Shown piece by piece: positions 15,566-24,412 of a DNA stretch of 33,542 bases. A program made the translations under genes and the position numbers. The notes beneath the pieces were generated by a model. That model was given only the letters and a program-made list of their open reading frames with translations. It was not told where the DNA came from and searched no databases. Source of the DNA: a virus; IMG/VR virus record IMGVR_UViG_3300034117_001199, positions 1-33,542 of that record. One strand, 5' to 3'. How positions within the stretch are numbered: the first letter of the stretch is position 1; every line of letters begins with the position of its first letter.

Positions 15566-16129
15566 ATGTTTATTACGATAATTGCAGAACCAAGGAGTGG
15601 ATCAACTAATTTGGCTAAATGGTTTACTCGATACAAAAACTTTACGGTTTTACAGGAACCGACAAATAAAGAGAGTGTTAATTATAAAAAGGGGGAACCA
15701 ATTACTAATTGGACATATAATACCGAACATTTTTTAATTAAAGAAATCTATTTACCTGATACCGATTTAACAGAACTCATCAACCTATCCGATAAAGTAA
15801 TTTTACTTTACAGAGAAAATGATATCGAACAATTAGAATCTTGGTTAGTTGCAACTGAAACTAAAAATTGGGTTTTAGAATGGGTTACTAATCGAATTAA
15901 AATAACCAATCAAGAAGATAAGGAAAAATATTTTTATTCTCTTAAAAATGGTTTTAAAAATGAATACCTTAATAATGATAATTTTTTTAAAATATCATAC
16001 GAAGAACTATATTATAACAATGGGATTGAAAAAGTAATTAATTATTTAAATATTGATTACATTGAAAATAAAGACTTTCCATATGGTAAAAAATATAAAA
16101 TTATACAAAATACGAATAAATTGATATGA
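15566..16129 (+). CDS. Sulfotransferase-family protein 2
   Basis: A 187-residue protein beginning with the PAPS loop A-E-P-R-S-G-S-T-N (7-15), and with L-Y-R83-E-N-D-I-E-Q-L-E-S92-W as the 3'-phosphate-binding helix, followed by a conserved Trp-rich helix (TKNWVLEWV). It is shorter than most sulfotransferases, so it may be a minimal version. It begins directly after the stop of sulfotransferase 1 and overlaps the next gene (ATGA). The two copies differ enough in sequence to suggest different acceptors. It ends NTNKLI. Confidence 0.78.
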   Translation: MFITIIAEPRSGSTNLAKWFTRYKNFTVLQEPTNKESVNYKKGEPITNWTYNTEHFLIKEIYLPDTDLTELINLSDKVILLYRENDIEQLESWLVATETKNWVLEWVTNRIKITNQEDKEKYFYSLKNGFKNEYLNNDNFFKISYEELYYNNGIEKVINYLNIDYIENKDFPYGKKYKIIQNTNKLI

Positions 16130-16929
16130 ACCCGTTAAAATTTTGGACACCAAATGAGTTTGAAATTTCCTCATACAAATTCAATTTATCTGATAGGGTA
16201 AATAAGATATATAAAACGTCTGGTTCGGATGATACGGAAAAATGTATATATACGTATAATTCATTAGGATTCAGGGGAGATGAACCAACAAAGAATGGGT
16301 TTAAAATAATGTCAATAGGATGTTCTATTACTGAGGGGGTTGGTGTTAATGATAATGAAACGTGGTCTTCACAATTTACAAAACTAATACCATATGGTGT
16401 TGATATGAATTTTGGAACGGGTGGTAGAAGTAATGATTTCATTGTCAGATGTTTATTAACTTATTATGATTTAATAAACCCCGACTTGGTTTTAATAATG
16501 TACACATCACCACAAAGACGTGAAATATATACAAATGACGGAGGTATTGAACCATTTATCCCCACAGCAAAATGGGGATATATGGAAGAAACCAACCAAG
16601 GTAAAGAGACACATGAATATTTGGTCAATCTACAAAACGATAACGAAGATTATATAAATTGGTATAAAAATCATTCATTGATAAAATATTTTTTAGAATC
16701 AAAAAAATGTAATTGGTTATGGAATGGGTTTTTTGATATCCCATCAGAATATACGGAATTCAATAGATTCGATGGGGAATATGGTCATCTCATAGATAAA
16801 GGGGTTGACGGAGTACATCCAGGTCCTTTACACAATAAATCATACGCTAAGTCATTATATGATTATATTTTACTAAAATTCCCAAATTACATAATGTTTG
16901 ATGGTAGTAAACCGACCAAATTATTATAA
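16126..16929 (+). CDS. SGNH/GDSL hydrolase 2
   Basis: A 267-residue protein. The nucleophile block is I-G-C-S-I-T-E-G-V-G-V with S67, and the C-terminal catalytic pair is D228-G-V-H231 within V-D-G-V-H-P-G-P. A middle block G-T-G-G-R-S-N-D-F supplies the oxyanion Gly/Asn. An N-terminal extension of about 60 residues (including Y-N-S-L-G-F-R-G-D) is typical of SGNH proteins that act on polysaccharides or acetylated sugars. It starts in an ATGA overlap with the sulfotransferase gene and ends KPTKLL, closing the modification block before the fibre genes. Confidence 0.85.
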   Translation: MNPLKFWTPNEFEISSYKFNLSDRVNKIYKTSGSDDTEKCIYTYNSLGFRGDEPTKNGFKIMSIGCSITEGVGVNDNETWSSQFTKLIPYGVDMNFGTGGRSNDFIVRCLLTYYDLINPDLVLIMYTSPQRREIYTNDGGIEPFIPTAKWGYMEETNQGKETHEYLVNLQNDNEDYINWYKNHSLIKYFLESKKCNWLWNGFFDIPSEYTEFNRFDGEYGHLIDKGVDGVHPGPLHNKSYAKSLYDYILLKFPNYIMFDGSKPTKLL

Positions 16930-16958
16930 TCAAACGACGAAACAATCCACTTACCAAA

Positions 16959-16977
16959 GTATTTATCTAAGTATAAT
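16959..16977 (+). promoter_or_regulatory. Candidate promoter before the tail-fibre gene
   Basis: The 59-base gap before the fibre ATG at 16989 contains GTATTTATCT (from 16959) and a perfect TATAAT at 16972-16977. The best -35 candidate (CTTACC at 16950) gives a 16-base spacer and is weak. The GTATTTAT part resembles motifs before 11070 and 23293. Confidence 0.35.
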
Positions 16978-16988
16978 ACCATATTTAG

Positions 16989-19900
16989 ATGAATATATTT
17001 GACGCACATATATCGGGATCGTTATCCGTATCAAGTTCGGCCGAAATTTCGGGTGATTTAAACGTATTGGGGACTTTAAGTGGTTCCTTTAAAGGTGACG
17101 GGTCAGAAATCACTAACATTCCCGCTAGCGGTGTCACAGGACTCAATTTAACACAAATTGCCGATGGTTCGGCTACCGCATCTATTTCCTCAGTAAACGG
17201 ATTAAGAATAAACACCGATACCGAAATAACGGGAGCATTAAAACTTAATGAAGTTGAATTGGGTAGTAATAACATTGTTGATATGACCCTAACAGATGGT
17301 GGTGGGAAATATTATATTAACGGAGTTAAAGCACCAAGATTATCCTTCATTAAGGGATTCAAATACAGATTCTATTATAATAACAATGAGACTCACCCAT
17401 TACTTTTCTCTTTAACTAGCGACGGGGAACACAATGGAGGTACAAGATACACCACCGGAATAACAACAAATTCCGATCCTTTCTATGTTGAAGTTGATGT
17501 TACCGATGCCACAGCCACAACATTCTATTATTGGTGCGACCATCACATTGGAATGGGTAATGCTATTTCGAAATATTCGGATTTTATGCATGGTCAATCT
17601 AACATCGGTCTCATTAATGTAGATACAACCACATTTGCCACAACCGGATCAAATAACTTTACAAATATACAAAGAACAAGTGGGTCGTTAGTAGTAACAG
17701 GTTCTGTTGATATTAGTGGTTCCCATAACGTTACAGGTTCAGTTAACATAACTGGTTCAATAACATTAAATGGTCAAGCGATTGGTACTGGTAAGTTAGA
17801 TGAAACAACTTTTCAGGCGTACACATCATCAAATGATGGTAGATTGTTTGCGATTGAAAATTCTACATCATCGTATAATACGTTTACAAGTTCTATAGAT
17901 ACAAGAATTAAGAACGAGATAAATGAAGAAAATGTCATCTCTGGATCAATTCAGGTTTTAATAACAGGAACCACAGGATACTCAACATTTAGTTCATCCG
18001 TTTCTTCAAGTATCGGCGAATTAAGTTCTAGTATTAGTGCAACAACATCTGGTTTAAGTTCAAGCATAGGTTCTTTAAGCTCATCTGTTGAAGGGGTGAC
18101 ATCGGGTCTTAGTTCATCAATAACTTCTTTAAGTTCTTCAGTAGCAACAACCACATCTGGATTAAGCTCAAGTATTGGAAGTTTATCTTCATCACTTAGT
18201 TCTACTAACGATACACAAAATGGTAGATTGGGTAGTATTGAATCTGCAACAAGTAGTTTAAATACATTTACCAGTTCAATTGATACAACAATTAAAAATA
18301 AAATTAATACCGACTCTGTTATATCTGGTAGTATTCAAGTGTCGATTACAGGAACTACGGGGTATTCAACATTTAGCTCAAGCATATCTACAAGTTTATC
18401 TGCGAGTGTTGCGTCATTAAGTTCTAGTATTAGTACGTCAATCGATAGTTTAAGTTCATCGATTGCCACAACAACTAGCGGTTTAAGCTCAAGTATTGGA
18501 AGCGTATCGTCATCACTAAGTACAACTAACGATACCCAAAATGGTAGATTAACAAGTATTGAAACATCAACCGGTTCGTTAAACTCATTCACATCTTCTA
18601 TTGATACAACAATTAAGAATAAACTTAATACTGAATCAGTAATATCTGGTAGTGTACAAGTTTTAATTACGGGAACTACCGGTTATTCAACATTTAGTTC
18701 AAGTGTATCCACAAGCATTAGTGAGTTGAGTTCTAGTGTGGGTACCGCAATTAATGGATTAAGTTCATCAGTTGCAACAACAACAAACGGATTAAGTTCT
18801 AGCATTGCCACAACAACAAGCGGGTTAACACTTTCAATAAGTTCTTTAAGTTCATCGGTTGCAACAACAACATCAGGACTAAGTTCAAGTATTGGAAGTT
18901 TATCTTCATCCATAGCAACAACAAATTTAGGTCAAAATAATAGATTAGATTCTATCGAAGGTAAAACCGGAAGTTATGCGACTACGGGATCGAATACATA
19001 TCAAGGTAATCAAACAATAACGGGGTCGTTATATATTTCAGAAAACTTAATAGTTGCCGGATCATCTTCGATTCAACATATCAGCTCATCTGTTGTTAAT
19101 ATAGCTGATAATATCATAACAGTTAACGCACAGAACCCAGCATTAAGATTCGGTGGTCTTTCGGTTATCGATAGTGGTTCTTCACCACAGGTGTCGGGTT
19201 CATTATTATTCGACGCAACTGAAAACGAATGGATATTTGTTCATCAAAATCAAACATCCGTTACATCGGCGTTATTAATAATGGGTCCTGAGACTTTTGA
19301 TGATTTAGGTAACGAAATTCATTTAACAAATAATAGATTAGTTAAATCAACGATTGATGAACACGTTGGTGATAGTAATATTACAGACACCGGTACAAAG
19401 GTTTCTATAAATTCAAATACAGAAGTAACTGGGACATTAAAAGTTACAGGAAATATAACTAGCCCTAATATAACTGCAATAGAAACATCTACCAGCAGTT
19501 TAAATACTTTCACATCATCATTATTAACGGCTGTGGAATTAACCGGATCTAACTTAACTGTTAGAGGTAACTTATTGGTTAAAGGAACAACAACAAACGT
19601 TAATACATCAACATTAGATGTTGATAACAATTTAATTAATCTTAATGGTGCCGGCGCATCTAATGCGGGTCTAAGAGTAAAAGATATCACCGGAGTAAGT
19701 CAAATTTCTGGCTCACTATTATGGGATGCAACAAATGATTATTGGATTGCCGGTCAATTAGGTTCTGAACAAAGATTAGTAAGAGAAACTGAATTTAATA
19801 CACAAGTTACTAGAATTGGTAATCTTGAAACAAGTAGTGGTTCATTAAATTCATTCACATCCTCTATTAATACAACTATTAAAAGTAAATTAAATACTGA

Positions 19901-22115
19901 TGGTGTTATTAGTGGTTCTGTACAGGTTAATCATAATGCAACAACAAACTATGACGCAAATCAACACGTTGACCACACAACCGTTTCAATTTCTGCTGGT
20001 AGTGGTTTAAGTGGTGGAGGTACAATTGCTGCAACAAGAACATTAACATTAGACACAGGTTCAGTACACTTTTTAGATGGTGTTAAAAAAGAATTAAACA
20101 CCGAGGGTGTTATATCGGGTTCATCACAAGTATTATCAGGAACAGGTATTTGGTCTGGTTCGGCACAATTACCATCAGGAGTTATTTCAGGATCAGCACA
20201 AGTTATTTCTTCATTACCTTCCGGTACGGTATCAGGTTCATCACAAGTTTTATCTGGTACAGGTATATGGTCCGGATCCGCACAACTACCATCGGGGGTT
20301 ATTAGTGGGTCAGCACAAGTAATATCATCATTACCATCAGGTACAATATCAGGTTCAGCACAATTAACATCAACCTTTGTACAAAAGGCTGGGGATACCA
20401 TGACTGGTCAATTAATTATAGGTTCAACAGGAACCGCAGGTGCTGCAACTTTAAAGGTAAACACTTCAAGTGCAATCACGTTTATACATTCACAAGAGAA
20501 CTTCTCACCAAATATGACTGCCGGTCAAACAAACATTTTAGTTGTTGGTCAAGCTGGTAGTACTAAAAATGCGGGTTACTTAGGATACAATTGGTCTAGT
20601 TCCGCGTCAAATAGTAACTTCATAAGTCTTGGTCATTGGGGTTCTGATAATTTATTAAGAGTATATGGTGATGGTACAGTTTATATGGGTACTGTTACAA
20701 CAGGTGTGTGGAATGGTACTGCGATTGGTGACACATATATTAGTTCCGCATCGAATTGGAACACAGCATATAATAAAAGAATATCCTCATTAGGGTTTAC
20801 GAGCTCAACTGTTACAATCACATTAGCTGATAGCTCAACAGTCACCGCTTCAGTACCAACGTTTAATCAAAATACAAGTGGAACCGCAGCTAACATAACT
20901 GCGAGTTCAAATACAAGTTTAACATCGTTAGCTAACTTAGCCACGATTGGCACAATTACAACAGGTGTGTGGAATGGTACGGCAATTGCAAACGCATATT
21001 TAGTAAATTCATCTTTTAATATTGGTACAACGTCAATATCATTAGGTAGGGCGAGTGCTTCTCAAACATTGACAGGTGTTAGTGTTGATGGTTCTGCAGC
21101 AAGTGCCGGAGTTATAACAGCATCAGGAGGATTAACAACTCAATATGGCAATGGAACCGTTGGATATTCATACGCAATTACTAATCCACAAACTGGTTTA
21201 TTTGCTGCGGTCGATAATTCAAATAGTATTCTTACTGTTAATAGACACCCTGACAATTATTATAGTCAATTAGGATTTAGTTCTAATGGAAATTTATATT
21301 ATAGAAGTTTTTCAGCAACTGCAATTAACACATCACAGGCTTGGAAAACAATTATTGATTCAGGTAATATTGGTTCACAAACAGTATCCAATGTTTCAGG
21401 AACGGTTGCGGTTGCAAATGGTGGAACCGGCGCAACAACTGCGGCTAATGCAAGAACAAACTTAGGATTAGTGATAGGTACGGACGTACTGGCACAAAGA
21501 ACTTTTGGAACTGCGGCAAATAATAACACAGGAGATTTTGCGGCATTCAATGCAACAACATATGTTGGTACGACCGCAATTGCACTTAACAGAGCTAGTG
21601 GGGCACAAACATTAACAGGTGTCTCAATTGATGGAAACGCCGCAACTGCAACATCCGCAGACCAAATCGATGGTATCGGTATTAGAAACACAAATACAAG
21701 TGGAGTTGCCGCAAATACATTAGATTCAAACGGATTTACATATGTAACAGATGTTGATGGTAGTAGTACCAACTTAACTGGTAACTCAACAGATGGTGCA
21801 TTGTATTCTCAAATATATAGTTCTAGTTGGCAACATCAAATATATGGAGATTATCGGACGGGTATTATGTATGTTAGAGGTAAGAACAATGGTACATGGG
21901 CTAGTTGGAAGAGAGTTGCATTAAGTAGTGCAACAACATTCTCTAACGTGTCAAGTGTAACTTTTAACCATACTTTGGGAACGGCAAATGTAACGGCACA
22001 AGTGTTTGATTCAAACGGAGACATGTTCTTCCCTTCCAATATAAGAATAACATCGACACAAGTGATATTAACTTTTGCGTCAAATAGAAGTGGAAGACTT
22101 GTAGTTACAGGATAA
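16989..22115 (+). CDS. Large tail-fibre/virion structural protein, 1708 residues
   Basis: A very long Ser/Thr/Gly-rich fibre. Residues 1-90 carry ISGSL/ISGDLNV/GTLSGS-type beta-helical repeats and FKGDGSEITNIP, typical of phage fibre necks. Residues 103-195 form a cupredoxin-like insert (H136, C183, H186, M189). Residues 284-655 are long repeats alternating GLSSSIGSLSSS with a T-F-T-S-S-I-D-T block. Around 1043-1120 is a duplicated 39-residue unit. Paired V-W-N-G-T-A-I and Q-T-L-T-G-V-S blocks follow at about 1240-1540, and the end contains Y-G-D-Y-R-T-G-I-M-Y-V-R with T-W-A-S-W-K-R, which resembles a pyocin-knob carbohydrate-binding fold. No signal peptide. It probably builds a long fibre or baseplate-attached spike that reaches the host surface. 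Base composition and codon use match the neighbours. Confidence 0.85.
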   Translation: MNIFDAHISGSLSVSSSAEISGDLNVLGTLSGSFKGDGSEITNIPASGVTGLNLTQIADGSATASISSVNGLRINTDTEITGALKLNEVELGSNNIVDMTLTDGGGKYYINGVKAPRLSFIKGFKYRFYYNNNETHPLLFSLTSDGEHNGGTRYTTGITTNSDPFYVEVDVTDATATTFYYWCDHHIGMGNAISKYSDFMHGQSNIGLINVDTTTFATTGSNNFTNIQRTSGSLVVTGSVDISGSHNVTGSVNITGSITLNGQAIGTGKLDETTFQAYTSSNDGRLFAIENSTSSYNTFTSSIDTRIKNEINEENVISGSIQVLITGTTGYSTFSSSVSSSIGELSSSISATTSGLSSSIGSLSSSVEGVTSGLSSSITSLSSSVATTTSGLSSSIGSLSSSLSSTNDTQNGRLGSIESATSSLNTFTSSIDTTIKNKINTDSVISGSIQVSITGTTGYSTFSSSISTSLSASVASLSSSISTSIDSLSSSIATTTSGLSSSIGSVSSSLSTTNDTQNGRLTSIETSTGSLNSFTSSIDTTIKNKLNTESVISGSVQVLITGTTGYSTFSSSVSTSISELSSSVGTAINGLSSSVATTTNGLSSSIATTTSGLTLSISSLSSSVATTTSGLSSSIGSLSSSIATTNLGQNNRLDSIEGKTGSYATTGSNTYQGNQTITGSLYISENLIVAGSSSIQHISSSVVNIADNIITVNAQNPALRFGGLSVIDSGSSPQVSGSLLFDATENEWIFVHQNQTSVTSALLIMGPETFDDLGNEIHLTNNRLVKSTIDEHVGDSNITDTGTKVSINSNTEVTGTLKVTGNITSPNITAIETSTSSLNTFTSSLLTAVELTGSNLTVRGNLLVKGTTTNVNTSTLDVDNNLINLNGAGASNAGLRVKDITGVSQISGSLLWDATNDYWIAGQLGSEQRLVRETEFNTQVTRIGNLETSSGSLNSFTSSINTTIKSKLNTDGVISGSVQVNHNATTNYDANQHVDHTTVSISAGSGLSGGGTIAATRTLTLDTGSVHFLDGVKKELNTEGVISGSSQVLSGTGIWSGSAQLPSGVISGSAQVISSLPSGTVSGSSQVLSGTGIWSGSAQLPSGVISGSAQVISSLPSGTISGSAQLTSTFVQKAGDTMTGQLIIGSTGTAGAATLKVNTSSAITFIHSQENFSPNMTAGQTNILVVGQAGSTKNAGYLGYNWSSSASNSNFISLGHWGSDNLLRVYGDGTVYMGTVTTGVWNGTAIGDTYISSASNWNTAYNKRISSLGFTSSTVTITLADSSTVTASVPTFNQNTSGTAANITASSNTSLTSLANLATIGTITTGVWNGTAIANAYLVNSSFNIGTTSISLGRASASQTLTGVSVDGSAASAGVITASGGLTTQYGNGTVGYSYAITNPQTGLFAAVDNSNSILTVNRHPDNYYSQLGFSSNGNLYYRSFSATAINTSQAWKTIIDSGNIGSQTVSNVSGTVAVANGGTGATTAANARTNLGLVIGTDVLAQRTFGTAANNNTGDFAAFNATTYVGTTAIALNRASGAQTLTGVSIDGNAATATSADQIDGIGIRNTNTSGVAANTLDSNGFTYVTDVDGSSTNLTGNSTDGALYSQIYSSSWQHQIYGDYRTGIMYVRGKNNGTWASWKRVALSSATTFSNVSSVTFNHTLGTANVTAQVFDSNGDMFFPSNIRITSTQVILTFASNRSGRLVVTG
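17838..18990 (+). repeat. Three-and-a-half tandem Ser-rich coding repeats
   Basis: Units begin at 17838, 18222, 18543 and 18939, each at an N-x-R-L-x-x-I-E block, with lengths of 384, 321 and 396 bases and a truncated last copy. Each contains T-F-T-S-S-I-D-T, I-S-G-S-[IV]-Q-V, G-T-T-G-Y-S-T-F and several G-L-S-S-S-I minor repeats. Unit lengths vary in codon multiples, as expected from in-frame recombination. They look like trimeric coiled-coil shaft segments. Confidence 0.85.
20115..20348 (+). repeat. Tandem duplicate of a 39-codon fibre unit
   Basis: Two head-to-tail 117-base units (20115-20231 and 20232-20348) encode the same peptide except for the last residue (Val/Ile). At the DNA level about 22 of 117 bases differ, almost all synonymous, including a Ser TCA/AGT change. 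A partial third copy begins at 20349. Confidence 0.9.
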
Positions 22116-22134
22116 AATCCGTATATTATACAAT

Positions 22135-23274
22135 ATGTTAAGAGAAAACGTAGAAGTTAGTGGTTCATTAAATGTAAGTGGACAATATATCATACCTAAA
22201 GGACCAAGGGCTAACAGACCGACTAGTCCTGATATTGGTTCATTATATCTAGAGGAATCAACTAGTGGTAGTTTTGTTGTAACATACACGGCATCCTCAA
22301 ACTATGATGGTGGGTGGGAACCAGTTGGTTCACAAAATACCGATAGAACAGGATTCAAATATAGACAGGTTGTAAATTTTTCATATTTAGCTGGAGGTTA
22401 TAAGGACGCCTCACCTTGGAAAAATGTTCATAGAACAACAAATTCAACGGATCAGACGGTTCACTTAGGTGAACTATTAGATTATCCGGCATCATATACG
22501 TCCGGTGCTTGTAGTAAAAGTATTTTATTTCTTTGGTCAACAAACACAGACGGTACATTTAAAGGAGATAGTACTATTCACTCAACGTGGACTAGTGGTG
22601 TACATATGGTTAATGAAACAGCTTATGCTCACCAATCAAAATGGGATTTAGCGAATGCAAGAGATGACTGCGGTACTTTACATCAAGAAACAGAATTTGC
22701 ATGGATATTTGGTGCGGGTGTGGCTGCAGTTGAAAAATTTAATCTAACAAACGAAACAATGTATAGTGTATACTATCAGGCTGGTGAACCATACATTACT
22801 ACAACATCATCAATTACTGGTAGTGGACCATCAGGTGCTTCGGGATTTTCTGACGAAAACTACGGATATGGTTGGACACAACAAAGCGGAACTAAGTTAT
22901 TTTTTGCAAATGATACATTTACAAACAATCAACAATGGGGTGCTAGTGGACAACAAAAAGGAATTAGCTCAAAAGTTGGAAAAGGGTATGCCGGAAACGA
23001 AGGTACATACAATGGTGGTTATAACTTAAGAAGGTGGAATGTTTTTACTGAAACAAATATCGGTAACGTATCGAAGCCTCATCCTAACTGCGGTGAAGAA
23101 AATTTCACAATGGGACAAGACCATCAGTATATGTTGGGATGTTACGACGGACTTCAAGTAAACACCAGTTGGAAATTTGTTTATACGACAGACACAGGAA
23201 CAGTTAATCCTAGTGGATTGGCTCCCGGTGTAAATGGAGGAACATCATCGGGACATTGTGGTTGGAGAACATAA
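22135..23274 (+). CDS. Tail/adhesin-like paralog A
   Basis: A 379-residue protein, first of three tandem paralogs. It begins with the same V-E-V-S-G-S-L neck as the large fibre, then a R-A-N-R-P-T-S-P linker with Y-L-E-E-S-T-S-G-S-F. The long C-terminal domain has S-Y-L-A-G-G-Y-K-D, Y-T-S-G-A-C-S-K, K-V-G-K-G-Y-A-G-N-E-G, H-P-N-C-G-E-E-N-F and a final S-G-H-C-G-W-R. Three to five conserved Cys residues (GAC, NCG, GHC) could bind metal or form a disulfide. It follows the fibre gene after 19 bases, so it is probably a fibre tip or receptor-binding protein. It differs from B and C by a Y-Y-Q-A-G-E-P insert. The family is recognised only as a marine-phage type, without a known function. Confidence 0.7.
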   Translation: MLRENVEVSGSLNVSGQYIIPKGPRANRPTSPDIGSLYLEESTSGSFVVTYTASSNYDGGWEPVGSQNTDRTGFKYRQVVNFSYLAGGYKDASPWKNVHRTTNSTDQTVHLGELLDYPASYTSGACSKSILFLWSTNTDGTFKGDSTIHSTWTSGVHMVNETAYAHQSKWDLANARDDCGTLHQETEFAWIFGAGVAAVEKFNLTNETMYSVYYQAGEPYITTTSSITGSGPSGASGFSDENYGYGWTQQSGTKLFFANDTFTNNQQWGASGQQKGISSKVGKGYAGNEGTYNGGYNLRRWNVFTETNIGNVSKPHPNCGEENFTMGQDHQYMLGCYDGLQVNTSWKFVYTTDTGTVNPSGLAPGVNGGTSSGHCGWRT

Positions 23275-23292
23275 AATTTGTATTTATAAGAT

Positions 23293-24399
23293 ATGCTACA
23301 CGAAAATATAGAAATAAGCGGTTCGTTAAGAGGACAAGGGGTAACCAAACCACCAACAGGAACACGGGCCAATAGACCAAGTAGTCCACAAACCGGTTCA
23401 TTATACTTAGAACAGGCGGTTAGTGGTAGTTTCTTAATGGTTTATGCTGGAATTAGTAATAATGATAGTGGTTGGGTTAGAGTGTCATCACAAGTAAATG
23501 CTAATGTTGGATTTAAATTCAGACAAATAATTAGTGTTTCTTATCTTGCTGGTGGATACAAAGATTCATCTCCTTGGAAAAATGTTCACAAAACAATTAA
23601 TTCTACCGATCAAACAACACACATTGGAGAATTATTAGATTTTCCCGCAACATATACATCAGGTGCTTGTAGTAAATATATCTTTTTTGTTTGGTCTGTT
23701 AATACAGATGGTGCATTTAAAGGACCAACTGATGTTCATAGTATTAGAACATCAGCTATTAATATGGCGAATGATACAAAATATGCACATAATGTTAAAT
23801 TTAATATAACAAATGCAAGAAGTGACGTGGGAACTATGCACAAAGAAACAGAATATGCGTATATGTTTGCTGCGGGTAGTACCACGGTTGAAAAATTTGA
23901 CCTAAGTACTGAAACAATTGCAACTGGTTTTAACTTAACAACAATTGATGGTAGTGACGGGGCTTCGGCTTTTTCCGATGAAAATTTTGGTTATGGTTGG
24001 ACATCTGCATCGGGCGTTAAAATGAGTTTTGCCACAGAAACCTTCCAATCGTCCACCCAATGGGGTGCACACTCACAACAAAAAGGTATCAGCTCAAAAG
24101 TTGGAAAAGGGTATGCCGGAAACGAAGGTTCATACAATGGTGGTTATAACCTTAGACGATGGAGCAACGCTAACGACACCAACATAGGTAACGTTGCAAA
24201 ACCTCACCCTAACTGTGGAGAAGAAAACTTTACATTAGGTCAAGACCATCAATATATGTTAGGAAATTATGATGGAGCACAAAATAATACAAGTTGGAAA
24301 TTCTTCTATTCGACAGATACGGGAACGACCAGTGTGAGTGGATTAAACCCTGGAGTAAACGCCGGAACATCATCGGGTCATTGTGGATGGAGAGCATAA
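23293..24399 (+). CDS. Tail/adhesin-like paralog B
   Basis: A 368-residue paralog of the preceding protein, with the same order of blocks: I-E-I-S-G-S-L neck, R-A-N-R-P-S-S-P linker, S-Y-L-A-G-G-Y-K-D, G-A-C-S-K, S-S-K-V-G-K-G-Y-A-G-N-E-G-S, H-P-N-C-G-E-E-N-F, and the S-G-H-C-G-W-R end. Identity with A is patchy: the C-terminal domain is close while the stretch around residues 150-230 varies, as expected for a receptor-contacting region. Short DNA stretches are identical to A and other stretches to C, suggesting gene conversion. The Arg in the linker uses a rare CGG codon. Confidence 0.7.
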   Translation: MLHENIEISGSLRGQGVTKPPTGTRANRPSSPQTGSLYLEQAVSGSFLMVYAGISNNDSGWVRVSSQVNANVGFKFRQIISVSYLAGGYKDSSPWKNVHKTINSTDQTTHIGELLDFPATYTSGACSKYIFFVWSVNTDGAFKGPTDVHSIRTSAINMANDTKYAHNVKFNITNARSDVGTMHKETEYAYMFAAGSTTVEKFDLSTETIATGFNLTTIDGSDGASAFSDENFGYGWTSASGVKMSFATETFQSSTQWGAHSQQKGISSKVGKGYAGNEGSYNGGYNLRRWSNANDTNIGNVAKPHPNCGEENFTLGQDHQYMLGNYDGAQNNTSWKFFYSTDTGTTSVSGLNPGVNAGTSSGHCGWRA

Positions 24400-24412
24400 A
24401 AAGAATTAAATT

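Noticed and set aside
17838-18990. Repeats resembling a CRISPR array
   Set aside because: Units are 321-396 bases, in frame, and coding; there are no short direct repeats with unique spacers and no cas genes.
17951-21772. Long minus-strand open frames opposite the tail fibre (e.g. 18335-18592, 19961-20401, 21299-21772)
   Set aside because: They mirror the Ser/Thr repeat coding of the plus strand, give repetitive Leu/Val/Asp-rich translations and have no start context. They are shadows of the fibre gene.
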